Made by a program: the position numbers and the translations under genes
The notes under the pieces: model-generated
Databases searched by the model: none
What the model saw: the letters and a program-made list of their open reading frames with translations, nothing else
What the model was told of the DNA's origin: nothing
Assembly (NCBI RefSeq): GCF_003590775.1
Contig: NZ_QYUM01000003.1
Span: forward strand, 1,056,501-1,120,500
DNA from: Sphingomonas cavernae
Lineage (GTDB): Bacteria; Pseudomonadota; Alphaproteobacteria; Sphingomonadales; Sphingomonadaceae
Reading direction: 5' to 3'
Length of the DNA: 64,000 nt
Shown here: piece after piece, positions 7,566 to 15,171 of the stretch
Numbering within the stretch: position 1 is the first letter of the stretch
Layout: each line of letters opens with the position of its first letter

Positions 7566-7835
7566 TCAGCGGCGCTGTTCCAGCCGGGTGATGGTGGTCG
7601 GGCCTTCGATGTCGCCCGATTTCCAGTTGGGGTTGTCGGCGGTGATGATGCGCTCGACGGTGTTCAGCCGCTCCTCGAGCCGCCTTGCGGTGTCGTGGAG
7701 CTCGTCGAGCAGATTCTCGTCCTCGCGCGTGATGTTTGCGCCCTTCTTCCACTGGGTGACGTAGTGAAGGATGATCCAGGGCATACCGATGAAAAGCATG
7801 CCCACGACCACGATGGGGACCAGGACGTCTTCCAT
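7566..7835 (-). CDS. pspB: Phage shock protein B, envelope-stress membrane protein
   Basis: An 89-residue PspB with an N-terminal membrane helix (VLVPIVVVGMLFIGMPWIILHYV), a Lys-rich turn (TQWKKG) and a coiled coil (LLDELHDTARRLEERLNTVERIITAD), followed by a polar tail. It is somewhat longer than E. coli PspB. PspB works with PspC in the membrane to release PspF inhibition by PspA. AGGAGGG lies ahead of the ATG and the gene starts 4 bases after pspA ends, so translation is probably coupled. Confidence 0.92.
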   Translation of the reverse strand: MEDVLVPIVVVGMLFIGMPWIILHYVTQWKKGANITREDENLLDELHDTARRLEERLNTVERIITADNPNWKSGDIEGPTTITRLEQRR

Positions 7836-7839
7836 CGGA

Positions 7840-8511
7840 TCAGCCCTCCTGTCCGGCGGCCTTGGCCTTCAGCGCGGCAAGCTCGGCCTCGACCTTTTCG
7901 GACGAACGGAGCTCGGCGATCTCTTCCTCGAGCGTCTTCTGCGGCGCGCCAAGCTGGAGCGCATCGGCGCGACCCTCGGCCATGTCGACGCGGCGTTCGA
8001 GCAGGTCGAAGCGAGAGAACGCCTCCTCCACCTTCTGGCCAGCATAGGCTTCGCGGACCTTGGCGCGGTTGTGCGCGCTTTCGAGGCGGGCGACGATCGA
8101 GTTCTGCCGTGCACGCGCTTCGCGCAGCTTCGCCTGCAGCTTCGAGATGTCCTCTTCAGCGGCGCGGAGCGCGTCGTCGAGCACCGCGATCTCGGCATTG
8201 AGCTGCCCGGCCATGTCGCCGGCCTTCTGCTTTTCGACCAGCGCGGCCTTGGCCAGGTCCTCGCGGTCCTTGGACAGCGCCAGCTCGGCCTTTTCGGTCC
8301 AGCTTTCCTGAAGCTTGTCGAGCTTCACGATGTGGCGGCGCATTTCCTTCTGGTCGGCGATCGTGCGCGCGGCGGAGGCGCGAACCTCGACCAGCGTCTC
8401 TTCCATCTCCAGGATGATCATCCGGACCATCTTCGCCGGGTCTTCCGCCCTGTCGAGCAGGTCGGTGACGTTGGCGGCGATGATGTCGCGGGTTCGTGAG
8501 AAGATGCCCAT
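7840..8511 (-). CDS. pspA: Phage shock protein A (PspA/IM30 family)
   Basis: A 223-residue PspA. It has the amphipathic start MGIFSRTRDIIAANVTDLLDRAEDPAKMVRMIILEMEETL, then nearly continuous coiled coil with ALRAAEEDISKLQAKLREARARQN and a C-terminal RMDM-like segment (LERRVDMAEGRADAL). PspA binds and inhibits PspF when the envelope is intact, and when freed polymerises on damaged inner membrane to limit proton leak. The ATG at 8511 follows AGGAG. It is the second gene behind the sigma-54 promoter at 8806-8821. Confidence 0.96.
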   Translation of the reverse strand: MGIFSRTRDIIAANVTDLLDRAEDPAKMVRMIILEMEETLVEVRASAARTIADQKEMRRHIVKLDKLQESWTEKAELALSKDREDLAKAALVEKQKAGDMAGQLNAEIAVLDDALRAAEEDISKLQAKLREARARQNSIVARLESAHNRAKVREAYAGQKVEEAFSRFDLLERRVDMAEGRADALQLGAPQKTLEEEIAELRSSEKVEAELAALKAKAAGQEG

Positions 8512-8600
8512 TTTGTTGAAACTCCTGAGATGAAATTCTTGGCGGATCCGAAGGGGGGCCGGGGCGGGGCAAGGGGTTCCCGCCCCGGCAGGTTGTGTCG

Positions 8601-8750
8601 TCAGGCAAGCATCCGGACGACGGGGGTGGGGGCTTCGGCGGTGGTGTCCGCCGCCTGTGCCGGGCCAACCGCGCTCAGCACGCAGGTGGCGCTGAACAGG
8701 ATGGTGCAGACGATGGCGGTCATGGTGTTGCCGAGCTTGCTGTTGGTCAT
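8601..8750 (-). CDS. Small exported peptide leading the psp operon
   Basis: A 49-residue product, MTNSKLGNTMTAIVC..., with a signal-peptide pattern: a hydrophobic core TAIVCTILFSATCVLSAV and a likely cleavage after AQA in VGPAQA. The mature part would be only about 16 residues (ADTTAEAPTPVVRMLA). GGGAGA precedes the ATG by 6 bases. It is the first gene after the sigma-54 promoter and lies 89 bases ahead of pspA. I know no counterpart in studied Psp systems. It could be a periplasmic signal or merely a leader peptide. Confidence 0.6.
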   Translation of the reverse strand: MTNSKLGNTMTAIVCTILFSATCVLSAVGPAQAADTTAEAPTPVVRMLA

Positions 8751-8805
8751 TTCATGTCTCCCTGACACTTGGCCTGAGTTGTTGTCATGCTGTTGTCCCT
8801 TGCTT

Positions 8806-8821
8806 TGCAGGAGGCGTGCCA
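8806..8821 (-). promoter_or_regulatory. Sigma-54 promoter of the psp operon
   Basis: Read on the minus strand, the sequence is TGGCACGCCTCCTGCA. It fits the sigma-54 consensus TGGCACR-N4-TTGCW except for one base (C for the first T of TTGC). It lies about 55 bases upstream of the first ATG (8750) and faces the psp operon. With divergent pspF next to it, this is the expected control point. Confidence 0.85.
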
Positions 8822-8831
8822 ATTCTGAAAA

Positions 8832-8859
8832 ATGAAGAAATTCTGCCAATTTTCTTCAT
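8832..8859. promoter_or_regulatory. Candidate PspF enhancer site (inverted repeat)
   Basis: ATGAAGAA at 8832-8839 and TTCTTCAT at 8852-8859 form a perfect 8-bp inverted repeat, 11 bases upstream of the sigma-54 promoter. Further out, GGAAATTT is repeated at 8876 and 8900. PspF binds inverted sites upstream of pspA in E. coli; here the assignment is by position and symmetry only. The close spacing to the promoter is tighter than usual. Confidence 0.45.
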
Positions 8860-8922
8860 GCTGCGTTCATCGGCAGGAAATTTACATTGCCAAGAGTTGG
8901 GAAATTTCACTAAGCATCGGGC

Positions 8923-9945
8923 ATGGAGCGCGACAGCACATTCATCGGCCAGTCGATGGCCTTTCTGGACTCGGTCGAACGCGCAAGCCGCGCCGCTGCG
9001 CTCAACCGCCCCGTGCTCGTCATCGGCGAACGCGGCACGGGAAAGGAGCTTGTCGCCGAGCGCCTTCACCGGCTGAGCCCGCGTTGGGACGGCCCGCTCA
9101 TCATCATGAACTGCGCCGCGCTCCCCGAGACGCTGATCGAGGCCGAATTGTTCGGCCATGAACAGGGCGCCTTCACCGGCGCGATGCGCGCGCGACCCGG
9201 TCGCTTCGAAGAAGCCGATGGCGGCACGCTGTTCCTTGACGAACTCGGCACGCTCTCTTCCGCCGCACAGGAACGGTTGCTGCGCGCGATCGAATATGGC
9301 GAGGTGACCCGGATCGGCTCGAGCCATCCGGTGCGCGTCGATGTCCGCATCGTTGCGGCCACCAACGAGCATCTGCCGGGGCTCGTGGAAGAGGGAAAGT
9401 TCCGCGCCGACCTGCTCGACCGGTTGAGCTTCGAAGTTCTGACCTTGCCTCCGCTCCGCGCGCGCGAAGGCGATGTGCCCGTGCTTGCCGATCATTTCGG
9501 CCGGCGCATGGCCTCCGAACTGGACTGGCGGCACTGGCCCGGCTTTTCAGATGCTGCGGCGGCGATGCTGCTGGCGCACGACTGGCCCGGCAATGTCCGC
9601 GAGCTGCGCAATGTCGTCGAGCGCGCAGTCTATCGCTGGGATGATCCCGAGCGGCCGATCGACGTCATCACCTTCGATCCCTTCGCTTCACCCTGGCGCC
9701 CCAGGCCGGTGCCTCGCCAAAGGAGCGAACAGGCTGCGTCCGCACAAGCTGCTGGAGCGTCCCCGGCGTTGCGCGCCGAGATGCAGGGAGTGAACGACCT
9801 CAAACTGGCGGTCGAGGCGCATGAGCGGTCGATTCTCGAAGCCGCGCTCGCCCGCCACCGCTTCAATCAGCGCGCGACCGCCAAGGCGCTCAATCTGAGC
9901 TACGACCAGTTGCGCCATGCATTGAAGCGGCACGATCTGCTCTGA
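8923..9945 (+). CDS. pspF: PspF, sigma-54 enhancer-binding activator of the psp operon
   Basis: A 340-residue AAA+ activator without an N-terminal sensor domain, as expected for PspF. Walker A GERGTGKE is at residues 35-42, the sigma-54 contact loop GAFTGA at 82-87, and Walker B GTLFLDE at 101-107. A Fis-type helix-turn-helix closes the protein (NQRATAKALNLSYDQLRHAL). It is transcribed away from the psp operon; the shared 170-base gap holds the sigma-54 promoter and symmetric sites. PspA normally holds it inactive. Confidence 0.95.
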   Translation: MERDSTFIGQSMAFLDSVERASRAAALNRPVLVIGERGTGKELVAERLHRLSPRWDGPLIIMNCAALPETLIEAELFGHEQGAFTGAMRARPGRFEEADGGTLFLDELGTLSSAAQERLLRAIEYGEVTRIGSSHPVRVDVRIVAATNEHLPGLVEEGKFRADLLDRLSFEVLTLPPLRAREGDVPVLADHFGRRMASELDWRHWPGFSDAAAAMLLAHDWPGNVRELRNVVERAVYRWDDPERPIDVITFDPFASPWRPRPVPRQRSEQAASAQAAGASPALRAEMQGVNDLKLAVEAHERSILEAALARHRFNQRATAKALNLSYDQLRHALKRHDLL

Positions 9946-10002
9946 CTTCGCCGATCAGGCGAAACATGCTAGATTTGAGTCATAACAGGAGAGGAGGACG
10001 TC

Positions 10003-10575
10003 ATGCGTATCGCATTGAAGTCGGCCATCCCGGCGATCGTCATGATCGCCTGCCTGGGCGCCCCGGCATTTGCTTCCAAAGTGGTGATCGGCGGCGGCAT
10101 GGCGCGACAATGCTATCTCGACGCCGAACATGAACGCGCAACCAGTTTCGCGATAGCAGGCTGCACCGAGGCGCTTGAAACCGAGGCGCTGACCGCCGAC
10201 CACACCGTGGCCACCTATGTCAACCGCGGCATACTCTATCTGCAGATCGGCGATCACGATGTGGCAATGCGCGATTTCGATCAGGCCACGCAGCTCGATC
10301 CCGATGAACCGGAGGCGTATCTCAACAAGGCGCTGACTTTGTTCCGCACCGAAGACCGCTGGCGGGAGTCGCTGCCACTGTTCGATCTCGCGATCGAAAA
10401 GAAGACGCGCCGGCCGGAAATCGCCTATTTCGCGCGCGGCCTCGCGCATGAAATGGCGGGCAATCTCCGCCAGGCCTATAACGATCTCAGAATGGCGGAA
10501 CAGATTGCGCCCAAATGGAAAGACCCGACGCGTGAGCTTACGCGCTATTCGGTGGTGCCCAAAAGCGGCACGTGA
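10003..10575 (+). CDS. Exported tetratricopeptide-repeat protein
   Basis: A 190-residue protein with a signal peptide (SAIPAIVMIACLGAPAFAS) and about three TPR units: AIAGCTEALETEAL...ATYVNRGILYLQIGDHDVAMRDFDQATQLDPDEPEAYLNKALTLF begins the first two and EIAYFARGLAHEMAGNLRQAYND is the last, as visible in separate blocks. TPR proteins of this size act as periplasmic protein-interaction modules; the partner is unknown. The ATG has a strong GAGGAGG site 5 bases upstream. It stands alone between pspF and sodB. Confidence 0.75.
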   Translation: MRIALKSAIPAIVMIACLGAPAFASKVVIGGGMARQCYLDAEHERATSFAIAGCTEALETEALTADHTVATYVNRGILYLQIGDHDVAMRDFDQATQLDPDEPEAYLNKALTLFRTEDRWRESLPLFDLAIEKKTRRPEIAYFARGLAHEMAGNLRQAYNDLRMAEQIAPKWKDPTRELTRYSVVPKSGT

Positions 10576-10676
10576 CGCGCGCAAAAATTTTGTTTTGAGG
10601 TCCACATAAACTGGAGGGACCATTTTGCGGCCGATGCGTTAGGAGGGCGTGCTTTCAACCCCCCAAGAGGTGAATC

Positions 10677-11300
10677 ATGCCCTTCAAATTGCCGGATCTT
10701 CCCTATCCCAAGAACGCGCTTGAGCCGCATATGTCGGCCGAGACTTTCGACTATCACCACGGCAAGCATCACAAGGCCTATGTCGACAAGGTCAATGGCT
10801 GGATCGGGGAAAAGAAGCTCGAGGGGCTTAGCCTGATCGCGGTCATCGAAAAGGCGAAGAAGGACGGCGACAAGGGCCTGTTCAACAATGCCGCGCAGAT
10901 CTGGAACCACAGCTTCTTCTGGGAGTGCCTGAGCCCCGATGGCGGCAAGCCCTCGGCTGCGCTGCAGAAGCAGATCGACGACGCCTTCGGTTCGACCGAC
11001 GACCTTCTCAAGAAGCTCAAGGAAGAATCGATCGGCCATTTCGGCTCGGGCTGGGGATGGCTGGTGCTCAAGGACGGCAAGCTGGCGGTCACTTCGCTCC
11101 ATGATGCCGATACGCCGGTCGTCTATGGCGACATCAAGCCGCTACTCACGCTCGATGTGTGGGAGCACGCCTATTATGTCGATTATCGCAATGCGCGCCC
11201 CGATTATCTCGAGGCGGTGCTCAAGAACCTGATCAACTGGCAGTTCGTCGAACAGAATCTCGACGGCAAGGGCGCCAGCCGCGCCGATCAAACGCAGTAG
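10677..11300 (+). CDS. sodB: Superoxide dismutase, iron type
   Basis: A 207-residue SOD converting superoxide to oxygen and hydrogen peroxide in the cytoplasm. The metal ligands are His27 (DYHHGKHH), His78 (IWNHSFFW), Asp160 and His164 (DVWEHAY). Gln74 in AAQIWNH is the position that marks Fe-type rather than Mn-type enzymes. No signal peptide is present. The ATG follows an AAGAGG site. The gene is monocistronic, followed by a palindromic repeat element. Confidence 0.95.
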   Translation: MPFKLPDLPYPKNALEPHMSAETFDYHHGKHHKAYVDKVNGWIGEKKLEGLSLIAVIEKAKKDGDKGLFNNAAQIWNHSFFWECLSPDGGKPSAALQKQIDDAFGSTDDLLKKLKEESIGHFGSGWGWLVLKDGKLAVTSLHDADTPVVYGDIKPLLTLDVWEHAYYVDYRNARPDYLEAVLKNLINWQFVEQNLDGKGASRADQTQ

Positions 11301-11306
11301 GTAAGA

Positions 11307-11434
11307 TCCTCCCCAAGCTCTGCTTGGGGAGGGGGACCATGCGAAGCATGGTGGAGGGGTATGGCTCAACGCTATCCCCCTCCACCACTGACCTTCGGTC
11401 AGCGGTCCCCCTCCCCGAGCAAGCTCGGGGAGGA
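11307..11434. repeat. CCTCCCC-type palindromic repeat, copy 1
   Basis: Hairpins TCCTCCCCAAGC..GCTTGGGGAGG and CCTCCCCGAGCAAGCTCGGG bracket a core that contains GGACCATGCGAAGCATGGTG. The same core occurs in the element at 27757-27929. It lies between convergent sodB and yciB and could terminate both transcripts. Confidence 0.8.
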
Positions 11435-11441
11435 ACTCAAG

Positions 11442-12047
11442 TCAGCCCTGCGGCGGTGCGCTTTCGGCGGCTTCCTCGGCGCTGACGGCAAGCCCGTGAC
11501 GCATCATCATCGGCACGTTGGCGATCATGAACAGCATCGACAACACCGTAACGCCCCACACCTTGAGCGTGAGCCAGAGATCGAAATCAATCGTCAGGCG
11601 CATCCCTTCGTTGAGCAGCGCCATGCCTGCGAAGAAGATCGCCCAGTTGCGCGAAAGCTTCATCCAGCCCTCGTCGCTCAGCCCTTCCATCGCGGCCTGC
11701 ATCAGGGATTTCAACAGCGGCTTGCCCATCAACAGCCCGCCAAAGAGCAGGACGGAGAACATTGTGTAGATGATCGTCGGCTTGATCTGGATGAACTTCG
11801 GATCGTTGAAATAGATCGTCAGCCCGCCAAAGCCCACGACAAGCGCGGCCGAGAGCCATAGCATCGGTGAAACCTTGCCGAGCTTCCATTTGGAAACCAG
11901 CACCGCAACGACGATCGCGGCCATGAACGCCATCGTGCCCGCGATCAGCCCGATGAACTTGAAGGTCAGGAAGAAGACAAGCAGCGGGCCGAAATCGAGC
12001 GCCAGCCCGAGCCCGTCATGCTGCTGTTTTTTGATTTCGGTCGTCAT
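11442..12047 (-). CDS. yciB: Inner membrane septation protein A (YciB/IspZ)
   Basis: A 201-residue integral membrane protein with about five to six helices: DFGPLLVFFLTFKFIG, AGTMAFMAAIVVAVLV, MLWLSAALVVGFGGLTIYF, IIYTMFSVLLFGG, and two near the end. It has the family motifs ALDFGPLLVFF, NDPKFIQIKPT and WAIFFAGMALLNE. YciB affects septum formation and envelope integrity; its biochemical role is not settled. The start overlaps the ftsY stop by 4 bases, so it is the last gene of the dapF-mtaB-ftsY-yciB operon. Confidence 0.92.
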   Translation of the reverse strand: MTTEIKKQQHDGLGLALDFGPLLVFFLTFKFIGLIAGTMAFMAAIVVAVLVSKWKLGKVSPMLWLSAALVVGFGGLTIYFNDPKFIQIKPTIIYTMFSVLLFGGLLMGKPLLKSLMQAAMEGLSDEGWMKLSRNWAIFFAGMALLNEGMRLTIDFDLWLTLKVWGVTVLSMLFMIANVPMMMRHGLAVSAEEAAESAPPQG

Positions 12048-12970
12048 TCTCCGCTTCCTGCAATCGCGTGCGCCAGCTCCGCCGCTTCGAACGGTCGCAG
12101 GTCGTCAATGGTTTCGCCGACGCCGATCGCGTGGATCGGCAGGCCATATTTCTCTGCCGCTGCGACGAGGACGCCGCCGCGGGCGGTGCCGTCGAGCTTG
12201 GTCATCACCAGCCCGGTGACGCCCGCCACTTCCTTGAACACTTCGATCTGCGACAACGCATTCTGCCCCGTCGTCGCGTCGAGCACGAGAACGACGTCAT
12301 GCGGCGACGCGGGATTGAGCCGGCCGAGCACACGGCGGATCTTGGCGAGTTCGTCCATCAGCTCGCGCTTGTTCTGCAGGCGCCCCGCGGTATCGACGAT
12401 GAGCACGTCGATGCCCGTCTCGGTCGCCTGCTTGACCGCCTCATAAACGATGCCCGCAGCGTCGCCGCCCTCGGGGCCGCTGACAATGGGTACGCCGATG
12501 CGTTCGGCCCAGACCTTCAATTGCCCGATCGCAGCGGCGCGGAAGGTATCGCCCGCGGCCAGCATCACGCCGTAATCCTGCTCGAGGAACAGGTGTGCCA
12601 GTTTAGCGATCGTCGTGGTCTTGCCCGACCCGTTGACGCCAATGACGAGGATCACCTGCGGCCGCGGAAACGCCTCGACCTCGAGCGGCCTGGCGACGGG
12701 CGCGAGCACCTTCTCGATCTCTTCGGCGACGAGCGCCTTCACGCCCGCCTCGTCGATGCCCTTATCGTAGCGACCATCGGCGAGCCTTTCGCGGACGCGC
12801 GCCGCCATGCCGGGGCCAAGGTCGGAAATGATCAGCGCCTCCTCGATCTGGTCGAGCGTCGCGTCGTCGAGCGCGGATTTGGTGAAGATCCCGGTCAGGT
12901 TCTCGCCCAGACGGTCGGACGTGCGCTTGAAGCCGCTGAACAGCTTCTTGTGCCAGGGCGTTTCGCTCAT
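12044..12970 (-). CDS. ftsY: FtsY, signal recognition particle receptor
   Basis: A 308-residue SRP receptor GTPase that docks ribosome-nascent chain-SRP complexes at the membrane. The helical N domain is followed by the G domain with GVNGSGKTTTIAKLA (P-loop), DTFRAAA, DTAGRLQNK (G3) and TKLDGTARGG (G4). The long acidic A domain seen in E. coli is missing, as in many alphaproteobacteria. It overlaps both neighbours by 4 bases. Its partner gene ffh is 5 kb away on the other strand. Confidence 0.96.
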   Translation of the reverse strand: MSETPWHKKLFSGFKRTSDRLGENLTGIFTKSALDDATLDQIEEALIISDLGPGMAARVRERLADGRYDKGIDEAGVKALVAEEIEKVLAPVARPLEVEAFPRPQVILVIGVNGSGKTTTIAKLAHLFLEQDYGVMLAAGDTFRAAAIGQLKVWAERIGVPIVSGPEGGDAAGIVYEAVKQATETGIDVLIVDTAGRLQNKRELMDELAKIRRVLGRLNPASPHDVVLVLDATTGQNALSQIEVFKEVAGVTGLVMTKLDGTARGGVLVAAAEKYGLPIHAIGVGETIDDLRPFEAAELAHAIAGSGE

Positions 12971-14352
12971 GCGGGCACGCCGGTCAGCGCCGTGCCGTCA
13001 ACGCCGGTAATCTCGATCTGCATTATCATTCCCGTGTCATTCCGACGAAATTGGGGCGCCAGCCGCACGCGCGCGAAATTCCCGGCATGGCCCGATTGGC
13101 CGTCGAGTTCGATCAGTACGCGCTGCCTGCTTCCCATCAGCGATTCGAGCCAGCGCCTTTGCCTTAGCGCAGCCGCGTCGCGCAACCGTCGCGCGCGATC
13201 CTTGATCACCGCGCGGTCGAGCTGCGGCATCCGCGCGGCGGGCGTGCCACGGCGTGGCGAATAGGGGAAGATGTGGCCATAGACGATGTCGCAATCGTCG
13301 AGCAGTGCCATCGTGTTTTCGAACATCGCCTCGGTTTCGGTCGGGAAACCCGCGATGATGTCCGCGCCGATCGCGAGGTCGCCGCGCGCTTTCTTCAGCC
13401 TTTGCACGATCTCGACCGATTGCGCGCGGCTGTGGCGGCGTTTCATGCGCTTCAGGATCATGTCGTCGCCCGCCTGCAGCGACAGGTGGATGTGCGGCAT
13501 GATCCGCGGCTCGTGCGCTAGAAGATCGAACAGCCGTTCGTCGATCTCGACCGAATCGAGCGAGGAAAGCCGCAGCCGGGGCAGGGCAGGGACGTGACGA
13601 AGGATGCGCTCGACAAGCTGGCCCAGAGTGGGGCTGCCCGGCAGGTCGGGGCCGTAGCTGGTGAGATCGACGCCGGTCAGCACCACCTCGCGATAGCCTT
13701 CATCGACCAGCGCCTTGATCCGTTCCACCACCGCGCCCGCGGGAACCGAGCGGCTGTTGCCGCGGCCATAGGGGATGACGCAGAAGGTGCAGCGATGGTC
13801 GCAGCCATTTTGCACCTCGACAAAGGCGCGCGCATGCTCGGCAAAGCCCGAGGCGAGCTGCGGCGCGGTCTGGCGCACTGCCATGATGTCCGAAACGCGG
13901 ATATCAGCTCCCTCGCCCCCTTTAGGGGGAGAGGGCCGGGGAGAGGGGGAAGACAGGGCAGGAAGGGACTCCCACGTCGAGGCTGCCTCGGACTCCCCCC
14001 TCTCCCGGTTCGGCTTCGCCTCACCACCCTCTCCCCCTAAAGGGGGCGAGGGTCGAAGATAGCTCTCCGCCCGCATCTTTTCGACATTGCCGATCACGCG
14101 CGCCACTTCGGGCATGGCCGCGAAGGTTTCCGGTTCGATCTGCGCAGCGCAGCCGGTCACGATCACCTGAGCCTGCGGCCGCGCGCGCTTGGCGCGGCGG
14201 ATCGCCTGGCGCGTCTGGCGCACCGCCTCGGCGGTAACCGCGCAACTGTTGACGATCACCAGATCGTCGATGTCGGGCACAAGCGCGCGGATCGCCTCGC
14301 TCTCGGCGATGTTGAGCCGGCAGCCCAGCGTGATCAGTTCGGGGCCGCTCAT
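12967..14352 (-). CDS. mtaB: MtaB, tRNA t6A37 methylthiotransferase, with repeat-derived insert
   Basis: A 461-residue radical-SAM enzyme that converts t6A37 to ms2t6A37 in tRNA. The N-terminal UPF0004 domain has Cys in LGCRLN, NSCAVT and TGCAAQ. The radical SAM cluster motif is CDHRCTFCVIP, and a TRAM-like end is present. Residues about 101-148 are foreign to the family: a low-complexity Pro/Gly/Glu/Ser stretch (SPPLGGEGG..., SPPKGGEG) encoded by a 143-base palindromic repeat that keeps the frame open. It falls between the UPF0004 and radical SAM domains, so activity may be kept. It overlaps dapF and ftsY by 4 bases each. Confidence 0.93.
   Translation of the reverse strand: MSGPELITLGCRLNIAESEAIRALVPDIDDLVIVNSCAVTAEAVRQTRQAIRRAKRARPQAQVIVTGCAAQIEPETFAAMPEVARVIGNVEKMRAESYLRPSPPLGGEGGEAKPNRERGESEAASTWESLPALSSPSPRPSPPKGGEGADIRVSDIMAVRQTAPQLASGFAEHARAFVEVQNGCDHRCTFCVIPYGRGNSRSVPAGAVVERIKALVDEGYREVVLTGVDLTSYGPDLPGSPTLGQLVERILRHVPALPRLRLSSLDSVEIDERLFDLLAHEPRIMPHIHLSLQAGDDMILKRMKRRHSRAQSVEIVQRLKKARGDLAIGADIIAGFPTETEAMFENTMALLDDCDIVYGHIFPYSPRRGTPAARMPQLDRAVIKDRARRLRDAAALRQRRWLESLMGSRQRVLIELDGQSGHAGNFARVRLAPQFRRNDTGMIMQIEITGVDGTALTGVPA
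13910..14052. repeat. Palindromic element inside the mtaB coding region
   Basis: The ends are perfect 26-bp inverted repeats: 13910-13935 and 14027-14052, beginning CCCTCGCCCCCTTTAGGGGG. Each arm is itself a hairpin. The middle holds further G-rich and C-rich runs. It looks like the CT/GA-rich intergenic elements of this genome but lies in-frame within a gene. Confidence 0.9.
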
Positions 14353-15155
14353 CCCAGCCAGCCCGTGTCGATCTCACCTGAATAGACGTGCGTGGCGGGA
14401 CCCGTCATGCGGATCGTCTCGCCTGGCTTCCAGTCGATGATGAGGTCGCCGCCGGGCAGCGTCACCGTCACCGGTCCCCCCGCAAGCCCGAGGCGGATCG
14501 CTGCGACCGCGGTCGCGCACGCGCCTGTGCCGCATGCCTGGGTCAACCCGACGCCGCGTTCCCAGACGCGCAGGTCAATGGCGTTGCGGGTACGGACGGT
14601 CGCGATGTTGACGTTGACGCGTTCGGGAAAGAGCGGGTCGGTTTCGATCACCGGGCCGATTGCATCCAGCGCCACCGCATATGTGTCGGGCACGAAGAAA
14701 ATGACGTGCGGATTCCCGACATTGGCGGCAGTCGGGCGTTCCAGCCCCTCCCAGCCCACGGGCATGTCGCGCGTGTCCATCGCATAGGCGAGGGGGATGG
14801 TCTCCCAGTTGAAACGCGGCTGGCCCATGTCGATCGTCGCGCCGGTGCCATTGGTCTTGCCGTGCAATATGCCTGCGAGCGTTTCGATCCTGACATCCTC
14901 GCCGAGCAACCGCGCGACGCAGCGTGTGGCGTTGCCACATGCCCCAACCTCACCGCCATCGGCGTTGAAGATGCGCATCCGCGCGTCAGCCACCGTGGAC
15001 GTCTCGACAAGGATGAGCTGGTCGCAACCCACACCCGTCCGCCGGTCAGCGATCGCGCGAACCTGCGGCTCCGAGAGCGCGACGGGCGCGACGCGCGCGT
15101 CGATGACGACGAAGTCGTTGCCAAGCCCGTGCATCTTGTGAAAGCGTACGCCCAT
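14349..15155 (-). CDS. dapF: Diaminopimelate epimerase
   Basis: A 268-residue enzyme that turns LL- into meso-diaminopimelate for lysine and peptidoglycan. The two catalytic cysteines are Cys73 in GACGNATRC and Cys208 in QACGTGACA. The N-terminal FHKMHGLGNDFVVIDAR is also diagnostic. The ATG at 15155 is chosen since it opens directly into this motif; the upstream 73 codons only shadow the divergent DUF924 gene. First gene of the dapF-mtaB-ftsY-yciB operon. Confidence 0.96.
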   Translation of the reverse strand: MGVRFHKMHGLGNDFVVIDARVAPVALSEPQVRAIADRRTGVGCDQLILVETSTVADARMRIFNADGGEVGACGNATRCVARLLGEDVRIETLAGILHGKTNGTGATIDMGQPRFNWETIPLAYAMDTRDMPVGWEGLERPTAANVGNPHVIFFVPDTYAVALDAIGPVIETDPLFPERVNVNIATVRTRNAIDLRVWERGVGLTQACGTGACATAVAAIRLGLAGGPVTVTLPGGDLIIDWKPGETIRMTGPATHVYSGEIDTGWLG

Positions 15156-15171
15156 GGCCCGCGATCTAGGC

